64,000 bases of DNA from Prevotella sp. (GTDB lineage: Bacteria; Bacteroidota; Bacteroidia; Bacteroidales; Bacteroidaceae). The stretch lies in contig JAGCZA010000107.1 of the NCBI GenBank assembly GCA_017960525.1, positions 18,139 to 82,138 of the forward strand, read 5' to 3'. The translations under genes were made by a program, and so were the position numbers. Of this stretch, positions 63,778 through 64,000 are shown piece after piece (the first letter of the stretch is position 1; every line of letters begins with the position of its first letter). A model generated the notes under the pieces. It was given only the letters and a program-made list of their open reading frames with translations. It did no database searches and had not been told where the DNA came from.

Positions 63778-64000
63778 TCAGGCTTTGTGGTCTACGGCGC
63801 ACTGCTCCACGGGCAGACACTTCTTGTAGTTCTCAATGTAGCGCTCGAAGCCAGCGACATCCTCGGCTGTCGGGGCAATGCTGGTGCCCGTATTGCCGGC
63901 GAAGACAACGGTCTCCAGATAGTCGGCCAGTGAGAGTTTGTTGGGATTGTTCACCACATAGCCGGCCAGCAGGGCGATACCCCAAGCACCACCTTCGCCA
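63778..64000 (-). CDS. FGGY-family carbohydrate kinase, C-terminal end only
   Basis: The last 73 codons are in the window. 'GEGGAWGIALLAGYVV' followed by 'LADYLETVVF' and 'PTAEDVAGFERYIENYKKCL' fit the C-terminal actin-like lobe of FGGY sugar kinases, most like ribulokinase- or xylulokinase-type enzymes of Bacteroidetes. Stop is TGA at 63778-63780; the start lies outside. Substrate undecided. Confidence 0.78.
   Translation of the reverse strand, partial: GEGGAWGIALLAGYVVNNPNKLSLADYLETVVFAGNTGTSIAPTAEDVAGFERYIENYKKCLPVEQCAVDHKA

Overview
The window looks like a chromosome segment of a gut- or rumen-type Bacteroidales bacterium, most likely Prevotellaceae. The signs are repeated TAnnTTTG -7 promoter boxes, a PL11 pectin lyase with a dockerin tail, BspA-type leucine-rich repeats, the C-terminal 'kGiyIkn..K' motif on secreted proteins, and a UpxY/NusG-type antiterminator. 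I saw no rRNA, tRNA, CRISPR array, integrase or transposase.

Layout. 1-9713 (minus strand): two very large secreted proteins for pectin use, a rhamnogalacturonan lyase with autotransporter-type repeats and a dockerin, then a partial multi-domain surface protein with a 375-residue internal duplication. 9714-10594: intergenic region with 22-bp hairpin repeats, then a structured leader of about 470 nt. 10595-39672 (plus strand): one tightly spaced, AT-richer gene run that encodes a contractile type VI secretion system (T6SS). 39678-54107: GC-rich housekeeping genes (YigZ, prfC, FprA flavodiiron protein, SGNH hydrolase, LuxR-type regulator, serB, mnmA, leuCD, MATE and sodium:solute transporters). 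54137-64000: secreted proteins (sulfatase-modifying-factor fold, alpha/beta hydrolase, a BspA-like gene broken by a stop, a lipoprotein), a membrane-tethered AraC regulator and the end of an FGGY sugar kinase.

The T6SS run is the main interest. It starts with a NusG/UpxY-like antiterminator, then ClpV, TssB, TssC, two Hcp tubes, VgrG and an AT-rich effector cassette (unknown protein; PAAR-like metallopeptidase; Tle1-like lipase with a DUF2931-type partner). At its centre (23299-33121) is what reads as a complete eukaryote-style ubiquitin-like pathway: a beta-grasp modifier ending in Gly, an E2 with an HPN motif and catalytic Cys, a membrane-anchored JAMM isopeptidase, a vWA-membrane-RING-H2-FHA protein that could be the E3, and an E1 with a C-terminal extension. 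These are interleaved with secreted or membrane proteins and an outer-membrane barrel. The baseplate follows (TssG-like, TssK with an extra Ig-like domain, TssE, TssF), then a peptidoglycan-binding protein and a LysM glucosaminidase. I find no TssJ/L/M and no recognisable TssN/O/P/Q. I infer that the membrane proteins of the ubiquitin-like module stand in for the missing trans-envelope complex, and that conjugation and deconjugation control or power some step of this secretion system.

Limits: all domain calls come from reading motifs by eye; no searches or structure predictions were run. Residue numbers are hand-counted and may be off by a few.
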